The notes under the pieces were generated by a model. That model was not told the DNA's origin. It was given only the letters and a program-made list of their open reading frames with translations, and did no database searches. DNA of 64,000 nt from NCBI GenBank assembly GCA_031270945.1, contig JAISWZ010000276.1:1-64000 (forward strand), given 5' to 3'. Source of the DNA: Clostridiales bacterium. Its GTDB lineage: Bacteria; Bacillota; Clostridia; Lachnospirales; WQUN01. Positions within the stretch are counted from its first letter, which is position 1; every line of letters begins with the position of its first letter. The position numbers and the translations under genes were made by a program. This document shows positions 26,375 to 34,330 of the stretch, piece after piece.

Positions 26375-27259
26375 TTGAAGCTTGCGAACACATGCCATCC
26401 ATACGCCTTGATAACAATTCTTTGCTGGTCACTGGCTTTCATATTCACGAGGATCACGGTAAACTACTTTTCCGCCTTCTCTCTTGGGTTTTTGCGCTAC
26501 TTTGTCGCCGCTTTGGCATTGATCGCTGTTGCAGTCGCAAAGAAGATAAGGCCGCCAGAAAGAGGGGATCTAAAATGGTTCCTGCTTTCAGGCACAACAG
26601 GATTTTTCCTTTACATACTGACATTCAACAAAGGCTGCGAAACCGTCACAGCGTCAGAAAGCAGCATGATAATAGCCACAGTCCCAGCGCTTACAGCTGT
26701 CTTGGCCGCGTTTTTTTACAAGGAAAAGATGGGGGCTCTCAGCTGGATCTCGATTGCAATTGAGCTGGCTGGGGTGGCAATAATAACGGAGGTTTACAAG
26801 GTCGGCGAGGCAAACATAGGGTTTCTTTGGCTTCTGTGCGCGGCGGTTCTTCTGAGCGTCTACAACGTCTTGCAGAGGAAGCTGACGAAAAAGTACACGC
26901 CATTGCAGACAACGATATACAGCATATTGACAGGGGCGCTCATGCTTTGCATATTCCTGCCCGGATCGATCAAGGAGATCCGGAATGCCCCGCCTGTGCA
27001 GTTCTTGTACATTGCCATTCTTGGCGTTTTCTCAAGCGCCATAGCGTACTTCACCTGGTCTGTGGCGTTTTCTAAAGCCAAGGAAACAGCGACTGTAAGC
27101 AATTACATGTTTCTCACGCCGCTTTTGACTAGCGTCTTGGGGTTTGTCATGATAAACGAGAGCCCTAGCAAGCAGACGGTAACTGGCGGAATAGTGGTGT
27201 TGGTTGGAATGCTGGCCTATAACATGGCACCAAGGCTTAAAGGCAAGAAGGCGCAGTAG
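26375..27259 (+). CDS. EamA/DMT family transporter
   Basis: 294 residues with ten predicted membrane helices in two EamA repeats (first about 10-145, second about 155-285), e.g. YALITILCWSLAFIFTRI at the start and VGMLAYNMAPRLKGKK at the end. Drug/metabolite transporters of this type export metabolites or amino acids. The start is TTG at 26375 after TAGGGGGA. The substrate is unknown. It is followed by the RNA ligase on the same strand after 128 bases, but the functional link is not evident. Confidence 0.88.
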   Translation: MKLANTCHPYALITILCWSLAFIFTRITVNYFSAFSLGFLRYFVAALALIAVAVAKKIRPPERGDLKWFLLSGTTGFFLYILTFNKGCETVTASESSMIIATVPALTAVLAAFFYKEKMGALSWISIAIELAGVAIITEVYKVGEANIGFLWLLCAAVLLSVYNVLQRKLTKKYTPLQTTIYSILTGALMLCIFLPGSIKEIRNAPPVQFLYIAILGVFSSAIAYFTWSVAFSKAKETATVSNYMFLTPLLTSVLGFVMINESPSKQTVTGGIVVLVGMLAYNMAPRLKGKKAQ

Positions 27260-27387
27260 GGTTAACTTGCAAGACTACCAGAGAGCAAAAACATCTGTTA
27301 AACCCAGTTTTGATTTCACATATGAACAACCACCAACCTGAGCGAAAAGTGCGTTCTTTTCGCTCTTTTAGACAGGAGGTTTTGCCG

Positions 27388-28404
27388 ATGGAAAGAAAGC
27401 TGGCTTCAATCCAGAAAATATCTGAGTTGTTTCCCATTGCGGGAGCGGACAGGATAGAAATGGCCAAGGTCATGGGCTGGCAATGTGTAGTTAACAAAGG
27501 GGAGTTCAAGCCTGGAGACAAAGTGGTCTATTTCGAGGTTGACTCATTCTTGCCCGTAGAAGACAGGTATGAGTTCCTGAGAGCGAGCTCGTTCAGATCG
27601 AATACGGATAACGGGCAAGGGTTCAAGATCAAAACTATTAAGTTCAGAGGCCAGATCAGCCAAGGGCTGGTCTCGTCATTGAGCGCGTTTCCTGAAGTTA
27701 ACCCGGAATGGGAGCTAGACACTGACTTGACCGAGCTACTTCACGTCAAGCAGTGGTTTGCCAGGGAGATAGACGATCCGGCAGGGCAGGCTTGCTATGT
27801 CACCAGGCCCGCCGCAATCCCCAGGTCAGACGAGACAAGGCTGCAGTCAAGCATGAAGTACCTGGGGATGCTTGAAGGAAACCCATACTACATAACTACA
27901 AAGATAGATGGAACCGCTTGCTACTACTATCTCCTGAACGGCGAAATCGGCGTCTGCTCCAGAAGGCAACAGTTGGTTGAGACGGAGGAAAGCTTGTACT
28001 GGAAGCCTTTCTACTCGTACAACGTAAAAGAGAAGCTGGAGAGCATCGGCAAGAACCTTTGCATCCAGGGCGAGCTGTTTGGCCCGGCTATTCAGGGAAA
28101 CAAGCTCAATGTTCCCGAGGTGGACTACTACGTCTATGACGTGATCGACCTGGATACTGGCAACTACTATGTCTTCGAAGACTTGAAGCGGTTTTGCGCC
28201 GACTACGGCTTTATGCTGGTGCCGGTCGAAGAGGTTGGCGAGAGCTTCCACTATACCCTGGAAGAGCTGCTTCTGAAGGCGCAAGGCAAGTATCCGAAAG
28301 GGCGCGACAAAGAGGGGATAGTTGTAAGGTCAACGAACATTCCAGTGCAGAGAATCTCGTTCAAGGTCTTGAATAACGTGGCGCTGGCTAAAGAGAAAGA
28401 CTGA
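27388..28404 (+). CDS. RNA ligase, Rnl5 (DraRnl) type
   Basis: 338 residues. The N-terminal 120 residues form the OB-type domain of Deinococcus-like ligases (MERKLASIQKISELFPIAGA, VNKGEFKPGDKVVYFEVDSFLP). The nucleotidyltransferase core follows: motif I TKIDG with the adenylated Lys172, an SRRQQL segment, ELFGPAIQGN (motif III), YVYDVIDL (IIIa), KEGIVVRS (IV) and RISFKVLNN (V). Such enzymes seal 3'-OH/5'-phosphate nicks in RNA using ATP. AGGAGG precedes the ATG at 27388. Next to it are tRNA-mimic RNAs and a Ro60-like protein, so it probably repairs or matures structured RNAs. Several copies of its own 3' segment lie decayed downstream. Confidence 0.92.
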   Translation: MERKLASIQKISELFPIAGADRIEMAKVMGWQCVVNKGEFKPGDKVVYFEVDSFLPVEDRYEFLRASSFRSNTDNGQGFKIKTIKFRGQISQGLVSSLSAFPEVNPEWELDTDLTELLHVKQWFAREIDDPAGQACYVTRPAAIPRSDETRLQSSMKYLGMLEGNPYYITTKIDGTACYYYLLNGEIGVCSRRQQLVETEESLYWKPFYSYNVKEKLESIGKNLCIQGELFGPAIQGNKLNVPEVDYYVYDVIDLDTGNYYVFEDLKRFCADYGFMLVPVEEVGESFHYTLEELLLKAQGKYPKGRDKEGIVVRSTNIPVQRISFKVLNNVALAKEKD

Positions 28405-28424
28405 GATTGCGATCTGGCGAGTGT

Positions 28425-28850
28425 TTGGTCGGCCAAGAAATTTTCAAAAACCAAAAGCGATATTGAATCGGCAACTGCTTTATAAAGGTGCCGACCGATG
28501 AGGCTGGCGAGAGGTTTCAACCAGCCGAGAAATTTCGAAAACTAAAAGCGATATTGAATCGGCAACTGCTTTATAAAGGTGCCGACCGAAGAGGCTGGAG
28601 AGAGGTTTCAACCAGCCAAGAAAATTTCGAAAACTAAAAGCGATATTTCGTCGGCAACTGCTTTATAACAGTGCCGACCGAAGAGGCTGGCGAAAGGTTT
28701 CAATCGGCCAAGAAATTTTCGAAAACTAAAAGCGATATTTCGCCGGCAACTGCTTTATAACGGTGGCGGGAGGTTGGCGAAGAATTTGGCCGTACCCTTG
28801 AAGGGCCGCTTCTGAAGGCGCAGGTCAAGCCGCGACAAAGAAAAAATTAG
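28425..28850 (+). repeat. Decayed tandem duplications of an internal RNA ligase gene segment
   Basis: A unit of 91-92 bases recurs about 3.6 times (CGGCAACTGCTTTATA at about 28469, 28560, 28652 and 28744). Each unit aligns to ligase positions about 28168-28256, e.g. GTGCCGACCGAAGAGGCTGG against GTGCCGGTCGAAGAGGTTGG. The last copy runs on to match ligase positions 28257-28320 (CTTCTGAAGGCGCA, CGCGACAAAGA). The period is not a multiple of three and stops occur, so it is no longer coding. Two stems (TCGGCA/TGCCGA, GGCTGG/CCAGCC) persist in most units. Confidence 0.8.
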
Positions 28851-28943
28851 TCTCTAAAGGCTACTTGGTGAGCCAAAGAGCCTTTAGAGCGATTCAACAT
28901 GAAACTTTCGCTCGACTTAAGTCGATTTGCAATAAAAAATGCA

Positions 28944-28972
28944 TTGACTTGTCGACTAGTCTTTGCTACAAT
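28944..28972 (+). promoter_or_regulatory. Promoter of the tRNA-mimic RNA array
   Basis: TTGACT (28944-28949), 17 bases, TACAAT (28967-28972). Transcription should start near 28980, just before the first RNA at 28984. Confidence 0.8.
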
Positions 28973-28983
28973 AGAAATGTTAA

Positions 28984-29101
28984 TGGTCGGTAGCTCAGTT
29001 GGTAGAGCGTATCCAAGTGCTAATGCGTCTTGACAAAGGCGCTTACAGCAATCCTTGCCAATTTGGGGATAAGGTTATGGGTTCAAGTCCCATCCGACCA
29101 G
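28984..29101 (+). ncRNA. tRNA-mimic (Y-RNA-like) RNA 1
   Basis: The acceptor stem is TGGTCGG/CCGACCA (7 bp), followed by TA and the D arm GCTC-AGTTGGTA-GAGC in exact tRNA positions. The T arm is ATGGG-TTCAAGT-CCCAT. Where an anticodon arm should be, TATCC/GGATA closes an insert carrying GCGTCTT-GACA-AAGGCGC followed by TTACAGCAATCC. There is no anticodon loop, and CCA is not encoded. I call it a tRNA mimic, similar in concept to bacterial Y RNAs (YrlA), because it precedes a TROVE-like protein gene. Confidence 0.85.
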
Positions 29102-29168
29102 TGTTGCTTGCACCTCGCATTCAAGTCTTTTGGCGCTTGAAGCATAAGAAAGGGCTTTTCGAAGTAGC

Positions 29169-29288
29169 GGGGCGGTAGCTCAACGGGCAGAGCGTATCTT
29201 AATGTGATCGCGTCTTGGCAAAGACGCCAACAGCAACCCTAGCTTGAGGCATGGGATATAGTTGCGGGTTCAAATCCCGTTCGCTCCA
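29169..29288 (+). ncRNA. tRNA-mimic (Y-RNA-like) RNA 2
   Basis: Acceptor GGGGCGG/TCGCTCC (7 bp with G-U pairs), D arm GCTC-AACGGGCA-GAGC, T arm GCGGG-TTCAAAT-CCCGT, discriminator A. The insert is closed by TATCT/GGATA and carries the perfect hairpin GCGTCTT-GGCA-AAGACGC and CAACAGCAACCC. The acceptor sequence differs from RNA 1 while pairing is kept, which is evidence of structure. Confidence 0.85.
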
Positions 29289-29368
29289 CTCGGCTTTTGC
29301 AAGTTGCAATCATTGGCTGCACCATGCTTTAGCTTTTGCATTTGCAGTTTGTGTCAAAGTTTTTTTAC

Positions 29369-29479
29369 GAGCCGGTAGCTCAGTCTGGTAGAGCATGGAA
29401 TGCGTCTTGGCAAAGGCGTTAACAGCAAAAACTTTCCTTTGGGTGGATAAGGTCGCGGGTTCGAATCCCGTCCGGTTCA
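29369..29479 (+). ncRNA. tRNA-mimic (Y-RNA-like) RNA 3
   Basis: Acceptor GAGCCGG/CCGGTTC, D arm GCTC-AGTCTGGTA-GAGC, T arm GCGGG-TTCGAAT-CCCGT, discriminator A. The shortest insert of the array; its hairpin is GCGTCTT-GGCA-AAGGCGT followed by TAACAGCAAA. The closing stem of the insert is less clear than in RNAs 1, 2 and 4. Confidence 0.82.
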
Positions 29480-29586
29480 ATTGCCAGTGAATGATCATTG
29501 GCTTGCAGTGCTTGCTTGTCGTCAGCATAGGCAGACGCCTATGAAAGGGCAATAAATAAGGGCAATAAATAAGGGCTTTAAACCTT

Positions 29587-29861
29587 GCTTGGGTAGCTCA
29601 ATGGCAGAGCGATACCGGAACACTCGCGTCTTGAATAAGGCGCTAACAGCAACCCAACCCGGATTATTGATGGTAACTGGCAAGACCGCAACACATGCAA
29701 TGTGTCTTGAAAAAGGCGCTAACAGCGACCCCACGCATATGAATGGGCAATAGGCCAGACCGCAACACGCGCCATGCGTCTTGAAAAAGGCGCTAACAGC
29801 GACCCCACGCATATTTATCTTAACCGGTATAAGCATGCGGGTTCGAATCCCGTCCCAAGCA
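29587..29861 (+). ncRNA. tRNA-mimic RNA 4 with three tandem modules
   Basis: Acceptor GCTTGGG/CCCAAGC (perfect), D arm GCTC-AATGGCA-GAGC, T arm GCGGG-TTCGAAT-CCCGT. The insert is closed by ATACCGG/CCGGTAT and holds three modules (at about 29626, 29702 and 29776), each with the YCTT-GAAW-AAGGC hairpin and CTAACAGCRACCC. The second and third are near-identical 73-base duplicates. At 275 bases it is over twice the size of its neighbours. Three protein-binding sites on one RNA is a reasonable inference. Confidence 0.85.
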
Positions 29862-30121
29862 TTAATTGCGCATATGGACGACGCTTGGCGCGCTGACGAG
29901 CGCCAAGCGCCTAAACCCCAGATTTCACTTCTTTTGGAGCGCCAAAACCCCAGATTTCACTTATTTTTGTTGACCGTCTTTTCACTCCCTAAACAGCTCA
30001 TTTTATCAAATCACAAACAGTCACACCGAAGACATTCCAAGCCATAAAAACAAAGACTTTCCAAGCCATGAAATTTAAAATTGTTGAGGGCATGCCCCTC
30101 AGGACAAGGAGGCGAGCTGAC

Positions 30122-31636
30122 ATGAAAGAGGGATTTTTGTCAAGCGTCGAGGTAGAGCTCGGCGAGAAGTACAACATTTCTGTGACGGAAAACGGAGCGC
30201 TTGGATACCGTACGACTGGCAAGACGATTTTGGATCTTAACTTTGCCGTTTCCTCTTTGAGGAGCGCAGGGCCTGCTGAGATAGAGAGAAGATTTCTGAC
30301 AGCGTTTTTTGAGGACAAAATGGTCGCCATGAAGTGGCTGTTTTTCGCGAGAGACGCGCGGAGCGGGCTGGGTGAGCGTAGGCTGTTCAGATTGGCGTTC
30401 AAGATGCTGGCGACAAGCCTGCCGGAATACGCAACGCCGGTCATCGGGTTGATCCCGTTCTATGGCCGCTTTGATGACATGTGGCAGCTGCTTGACACGA
30501 AGCTTGCCGATGATGTCTTGAAGCTTGTCAAGACGCAACTCGATTTGGACATAAACGGCGAAAGGCCGTCTTTGCTGGCGAAGTGGCTGCCGTCATCAAA
30601 CACAAGCTCTGACGAGTCCAGGCGGTTTGCGAAGATTATCATAAAGAGCCTCGGTTTGACTGAGAGCGCGTATCGCAAGACGCTTTCGAAGCTTCGCGAA
30701 AAGCTTGATGTCGTCGAGCGCAAGATGACCAGCAAAAGCTGGGGCGAGATCAACTACGAGTCGGTTCCGTCAAACGCGAACGTGGTATATAGAGGCGCGT
30801 TCTTGCGCAATGACGAGACACGCAGACGCGAGTTCCTAGGGGATTTGGAGCGCGGCGAGGCAAAGATAAACGCCAGCGTTCTCTTTCCGCCCCAAATAGC
30901 TCACTCATATGCGGACTCGCGGCAGGTGGATCCGACGATAGAAGCGCTGTGGAAGGCATTGCCTGACACGGTTGGCGGCGAGGGAAATGCAATAGTCGTG
31001 GCTGACGGTTCTGGATCCATGACGTGCACTGTCGGCAACACCAATGTGTCAGCGCTGACCATCGCAAATTCGCTCGCGATCTACATTGCGGAGCGGGCGT
31101 CAGGCGAGTTCAAGGATCGCTACATCACATTCTCGGGAAGGCCCCAGCTTGTCGACTTGAGCAAAGGCAACTCCCTTTACGAGAAGCTGAAGATAGCCTT
31201 GACGCATAGCGAGATTGCGAACACGAACGTTGAGGCTGTTTTTGCCCTGATTCTCAATACTGCGCTCAACGGGAAAATGAGCCAAAACGACCTTCCGAAA
31301 AGAGTGATCATCATTTCGGACATGGAGTTTGACTTATGCGCTTGCAGCAATTCTGGAGCTGTGGGAAAGCGCCTTTTCGAAGAAATTGGAGAGAGGTACG
31401 CCAACGCCGGGTATGCACTTCCGAAGCTGGTCTTCTGGAATGTGTGCAGCAGAACCGGAACAATCCCCGTGACGCAAAACGAGCTTGGCGTCACGCTGGT
31501 GAGCGGCTTCTCAACCAACATCCTGAAAATGGTGCTAAGCGACGAGACAGATCCCTACGAGAACTTGCTTGCCGTGTTAAACGGCGAAAGATATGCGCCT
31601 GTCGAAGCGGCGCTTAAAGAAGCGGGAGTCTTGTAG
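30122..31636 (+). CDS. TROVE/Ro60-like von Willebrand A domain protein (DUF2828-like)
   Basis: 504 residues. The N-terminal 280 are helical-repeat-like, with landmarks shared by DUF2828 and TROVE proteins: MKWLFFARDARSGLGERRLF, IPFYGRFDDMW and LAKWLPSSNTSS. The C-terminal vWA domain has the metal site DGSGSM (Asp295), YITFSGRPQ and VIIISDMEFD. Ro60 proteins form a ring that binds misfolded RNAs and Y RNAs; DUF2828 as a TROVE relative is from memory. AAGGAGG supports the ATG at 30122, the same start as in its paralogue at 51275. It lies directly after four tRNA-mimic RNAs and is followed by a terminator. Confidence 0.88.
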   Translation: MKEGFLSSVEVELGEKYNISVTENGALGYRTTGKTILDLNFAVSSLRSAGPAEIERRFLTAFFEDKMVAMKWLFFARDARSGLGERRLFRLAFKMLATSLPEYATPVIGLIPFYGRFDDMWQLLDTKLADDVLKLVKTQLDLDINGERPSLLAKWLPSSNTSSDESRRFAKIIIKSLGLTESAYRKTLSKLREKLDVVERKMTSKSWGEINYESVPSNANVVYRGAFLRNDETRRREFLGDLERGEAKINASVLFPPQIAHSYADSRQVDPTIEALWKALPDTVGGEGNAIVVADGSGSMTCTVGNTNVSALTIANSLAIYIAERASGEFKDRYITFSGRPQLVDLSKGNSLYEKLKIALTHSEIANTNVEAVFALILNTALNGKMSQNDLPKRVIIISDMEFDLCACSNSGAVGKRLFEEIGERYANAGYALPKLVFWNVCSRTGTIPVTQNELGVTLVSGFSTNILKMVLSDETDPYENLLAVLNGERYAPVEAALKEAGVL

Positions 31637-31667
31637 AGAGAGCGCTTCAAGGAGAATCAGCCGTTTT

Positions 31668-31697
31668 AAAGCCCAGGCGCTTTGCCTGGGCTTTTTT
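31668..31697 (+). terminator. Rho-independent terminator after the Ro60-like gene
   Basis: AAAGCCCAGGC pairs with GCCTGGGCTTT, followed by TTTTTT. Confidence 0.88.
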
Positions 31698-32080
31698 GGC
31701 GCGTCTCGCTAAAGCAAGCAAGATCCACGGAAAGGATTGTCATGAGATGGCGCAAGCCCCAAATAACGCTCGCAAATAAAATTTCAAGCGTTTGAATAGC
31801 ACGAAGAATGCGAATAATATGCGCATATCAAAATTGATTTAAGGCTAAAGCCTTTTTTTGGCATTTGGGATATGCGTTGCATCGCTTCTAACGAAAACGC
31901 GAGAAATCCAGCATATTCATATCGCGAAGCGCAACAACCCATATTGTGCCTGTAAAGAATAATATCCAAGTAGGCGCTTGCGATGGGCAAATCGGGGAAA
32001 ACAATAAAAATAGTGCTCTTTTTAAGATATTTGATGCATTTCATCTTGCAATGAGCGACAGAAGATGATATAATCCAGGT
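31698..32080. other. Intergenic region with a degenerate MITE
   Basis: 31821-31876 has eroded ends GCGCATATCAAAATT and TTTGGGATATGCG of the repeat family, with a short AGGCTAAAGCCT stem inside. A promoter TTGCAA (32046-32051), 17 bases, TATAAT (32069-32074) lies at the right end. Confidence 0.55.
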
Positions 32081-32206
32081 ATCGACAAAGGGGTTTGATG
32101 CCAATGCCGCGCGAGCGCAAGACGCTTCGCGCGGGGCAGGAGCTCCGCTTCCCAAGTCTGTAGGCCTGGGGGCGGCGGTTCTTGCTGGCATCCGCCCCTT
32201 TTTTAT
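32081..32206 (+). ncRNA. Structured leader RNA or small RNA ahead of the ATP-grasp operon
   Basis: From the promoter at 32046-32074 the transcript would form TGCCGCGCGAGCG/CGCTTCGCGCGGGGCA, a single-stranded GGAGCTCCGCTTCCCAAG stretch, and a terminator GGGGCGG/CCGCCCC with TTTTTT (32169-32204). It ends about 150 bases before the ATP-grasp gene, so it may be a terminating leader (riboswitch- or attenuator-like) or an independent RNA. I cannot assign a known class. Confidence 0.5.
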
Positions 32207-32352
32207 TTGGCGCGCATCACTGCTAATGGCAAGAGATAGATTCATGTCGCAAGAGGAGCGGCCCGAATGATTCGGGCAACGGCCATGAATTCTATTTTAG
32301 CCAGCGTATTTTCAAAATATGCACTGGTGCGCACCTGAAGGGGGTATTGGCT

Positions 32353-33663
32353 TTGGATCAACTCATCCAGCACGCTGGGCAGATAAATCAGCAGCTCAGC
32401 CGTTACGGCGTTAAGTTTGGCATTTACAAAAACGGCGTGTTCAATGAGCGGCTCTTCCCGTTTGACGCCATCTCCAGGGTGATAACCCAAGAAGAGTGGG
32501 TTAAGCTGGAGAAGGGGCTCATCCAGCGGGTTGATGCCTTAAACGCCTTTCTGAGGGACATTTACGGCCCTAAGAAGTCCATTATCAAGGACAATGTCGT
32601 GCCTGAGGAATTCGTGTACCTGGCTAGCGGGTACATGCCGGAATGCGAGGGGTTTGAGCCTCCTGGAGGAATATACAGCCACATTTCGGGCATTGACTTG
32701 GTTCAGGACAAAGACGGGGAATGGTTTGTCCTGGAAGACAACCTGAGGGTTCCCTCTGGCGCGTCATACCCGCTGATCGCAAGGGAATTGTGCAGAAAGT
32801 GCTCTCCAGAGACATTCAAAAGCTCTCGCGTAGTGGACAACAGGAATTACGGGGCCCTTTTGAGGGAAGCCATGAGCTATGTCAACAGGGGAGGGATCAA
32901 CGTTATCCTCACTCCTGGACGGTACAACGCGGCGTATTACGAGCACTCCCTTTTGGCTGAGATGTCCCAGGCCGTCTTGGCTGAAGCATCAGACCTGGTT
33001 GTAGTTGACAACGTTTTGCATTACAGGAGCTATGACGGGCAGAAGAGGGTAGGAACAGTATACAGGCGCATATCCGACGAATTTCTTGATCCCTTGTACT
33101 TTCACAGGGAGTCCTTGATAGGGATACCAAACATCCTCTCCGCTTACAGATCGGGCAATGTCGCCTTGGTCAACGCGCCTGGAAATGGCGTGGCTGACGA
33201 CAAGGGGATTTACTACTTCGTCCCCAAAATGGTAAAGTACTATCTGGGGGAAGAGCCCCTTTTGAAAAACGCGCCGACGTACTTGCCGTTTTACGAGAAA
33301 GACAGGAAGTTTGTGCTTGAGAACATCGAGCGGCTTGTCATAAAGGACGTTGCAGAGGCTGGCGGATACGGCGTTGTTTTCGGAAGCTCGCTTCCAAAGG
33401 AAAAGCTCTTGGAGCTCAAGGAGCGCATAGAGCTTGAGCCAAGGCGCTTCATCGCCCAGGAAGTCATAGATTTCAAGGACTTGCCGCTGGTCATTGACGG
33501 AGAGACAGTGGACAGGAAGGCTGATTTCAGGGCCTACGTCTTGACCTCGGCGCAAACCCGCGTGTGGCCAAGCGGGCTTACCCGCTTCTCTACTGATCCA
33601 GCGAGCTTCATTGTCAATTCGTCACAGGGGGGAGGGTTCAAGGACACATGGGTGCTGTACTGA
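32353..33663 (+). CDS. Circularly permuted ATP-grasp type 2 protein
   Basis: 436 residues in the CP-ATP-grasp (DUF404/DUF407) family. Landmarks are FGIYKNGVFNERLFPFDAISR, the PGGIYSHISGIDLV and WFVLEDNLRVPSGASYPL core, VILTPGRYNAAYYEHSLLA, GVADDKGIYYFVPKMVKYYL, GGYGVVFGSSL and DFRAYVLTS near the C-terminus. These enzymes are predicted to form amide bonds on peptides using ATP. The second TTG (32353) has GGGGG eight bases upstream and is preferred to the one at 32347. It begins a five-gene operon with alpha-E, transglutaminase-like and AstE-like genes. Confidence 0.9.
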   Translation: MDQLIQHAGQINQQLSRYGVKFGIYKNGVFNERLFPFDAISRVITQEEWVKLEKGLIQRVDALNAFLRDIYGPKKSIIKDNVVPEEFVYLASGYMPECEGFEPPGGIYSHISGIDLVQDKDGEWFVLEDNLRVPSGASYPLIARELCRKCSPETFKSSRVVDNRNYGALLREAMSYVNRGGINVILTPGRYNAAYYEHSLLAEMSQAVLAEASDLVVVDNVLHYRSYDGQKRVGTVYRRISDEFLDPLYFHRESLIGIPNILSAYRSGNVALVNAPGNGVADDKGIYYFVPKMVKYYLGEEPLLKNAPTYLPFYEKDRKFVLENIERLVIKDVAEAGGYGVVFGSSLPKEKLLELKERIELEPRRFIAQEVIDFKDLPLVIDGETVDRKADFRAYVLTSAQTRVWPSGLTRFSTDPASFIVNSSQGGGFKDTWVLY

Positions 33664-34316
33664 GCAAGGCCAACAGGCTGTATTGGCTGGGAAGGTACAA
33701 TGAGAGGGTTTACACGTCCCTCCAGTACATGACCAGGATCTTTGATCAAGCGATTGACGGCCCGTCCATAAGCTATACGGACATTTGCAGCAGGCTGTCA
33801 ATCCCTTGCATATACAAAAGCACTGAGGACTTCTTGAGAAGGTTCACCTTTGACCTGTCAAACCCTGACTCGATAGCCCAGACCGCTGACAGGATGCTTG
33901 GAAACGGGATGGTTTTGCGGGAGACGATATCAAGCAACACCCTGTCCTACCTGCAGATGGCGGTAAACGCCTTGACCCTGGCTTCCCAGAGCGCAAGCCC
34001 GCTGGTCGGGATGCAATGGGTCCTTGATGACATCATGGCTTTTCGGGGCGGATTTGATGACTACATCGAAGACGAGACCCTTTCGAACATATTGAAGTGC
34101 GGCGTCTCAGTGGAACGCGTGAGCATGTACCTGCGGCTTAACATCAACCAATACGACTCCGAGAAGGAGCTGAAGAAGCTCCTGAACTCCCTGTACAAGT
34201 CAAAGCTGCCAGTGGATCCGGAATGCCAGACTCTCATATACGAGAAAGTCCTAAATGGCGCGTCCCCATCCCACCAGCTTCTCTTGCACAGCGTGGAGAG
34301 CCTGTTTGTCATCTGA
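33648..34316 (+). CDS. Alpha-E domain protein (DUF403)
   Basis: 222 residues, all helical. The start MGAVLSKANRLYWLGRYNERVYTSL is the family signature, with an E/R-rich first helix. Alpha-E proteins nearly always accompany circularly permuted ATP-grasp and transglutaminase-like genes and are thought to work with them in making or tagging peptides; no activity is proven. It overlaps the ATP-grasp gene by 16 bases. Confidence 0.9.
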   Translation: MGAVLSKANRLYWLGRYNERVYTSLQYMTRIFDQAIDGPSISYTDICSRLSIPCIYKSTEDFLRRFTFDLSNPDSIAQTADRMLGNGMVLRETISSNTLSYLQMAVNALTLASQSASPLVGMQWVLDDIMAFRGGFDDYIEDETLSNILKCGVSVERVSMYLRLNINQYDSEKELKKLLNSLYKSKLPVDPECQTLIYEKVLNGASPSHQLLLHSVESLFVI

Positions 34317-34330
34317 GAGGAGGATCGCGA

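Noticed and set aside
28425-28790. Family of structured small RNAs or a CRISPR-like array after the ligase
   Set aside because: The whole 92-base unit aligns to the ligase coding sequence, so decayed gene duplication is the simpler explanation. No constant repeat with unique spacers is present.
28984-29861. Ordinary tRNA genes
   Set aside because: Acceptor, D and T arms are canonical, but no anticodon stem-loop can be formed. The inserts are not tRNA introns, because removing the shared module leaves no anticodon loop.
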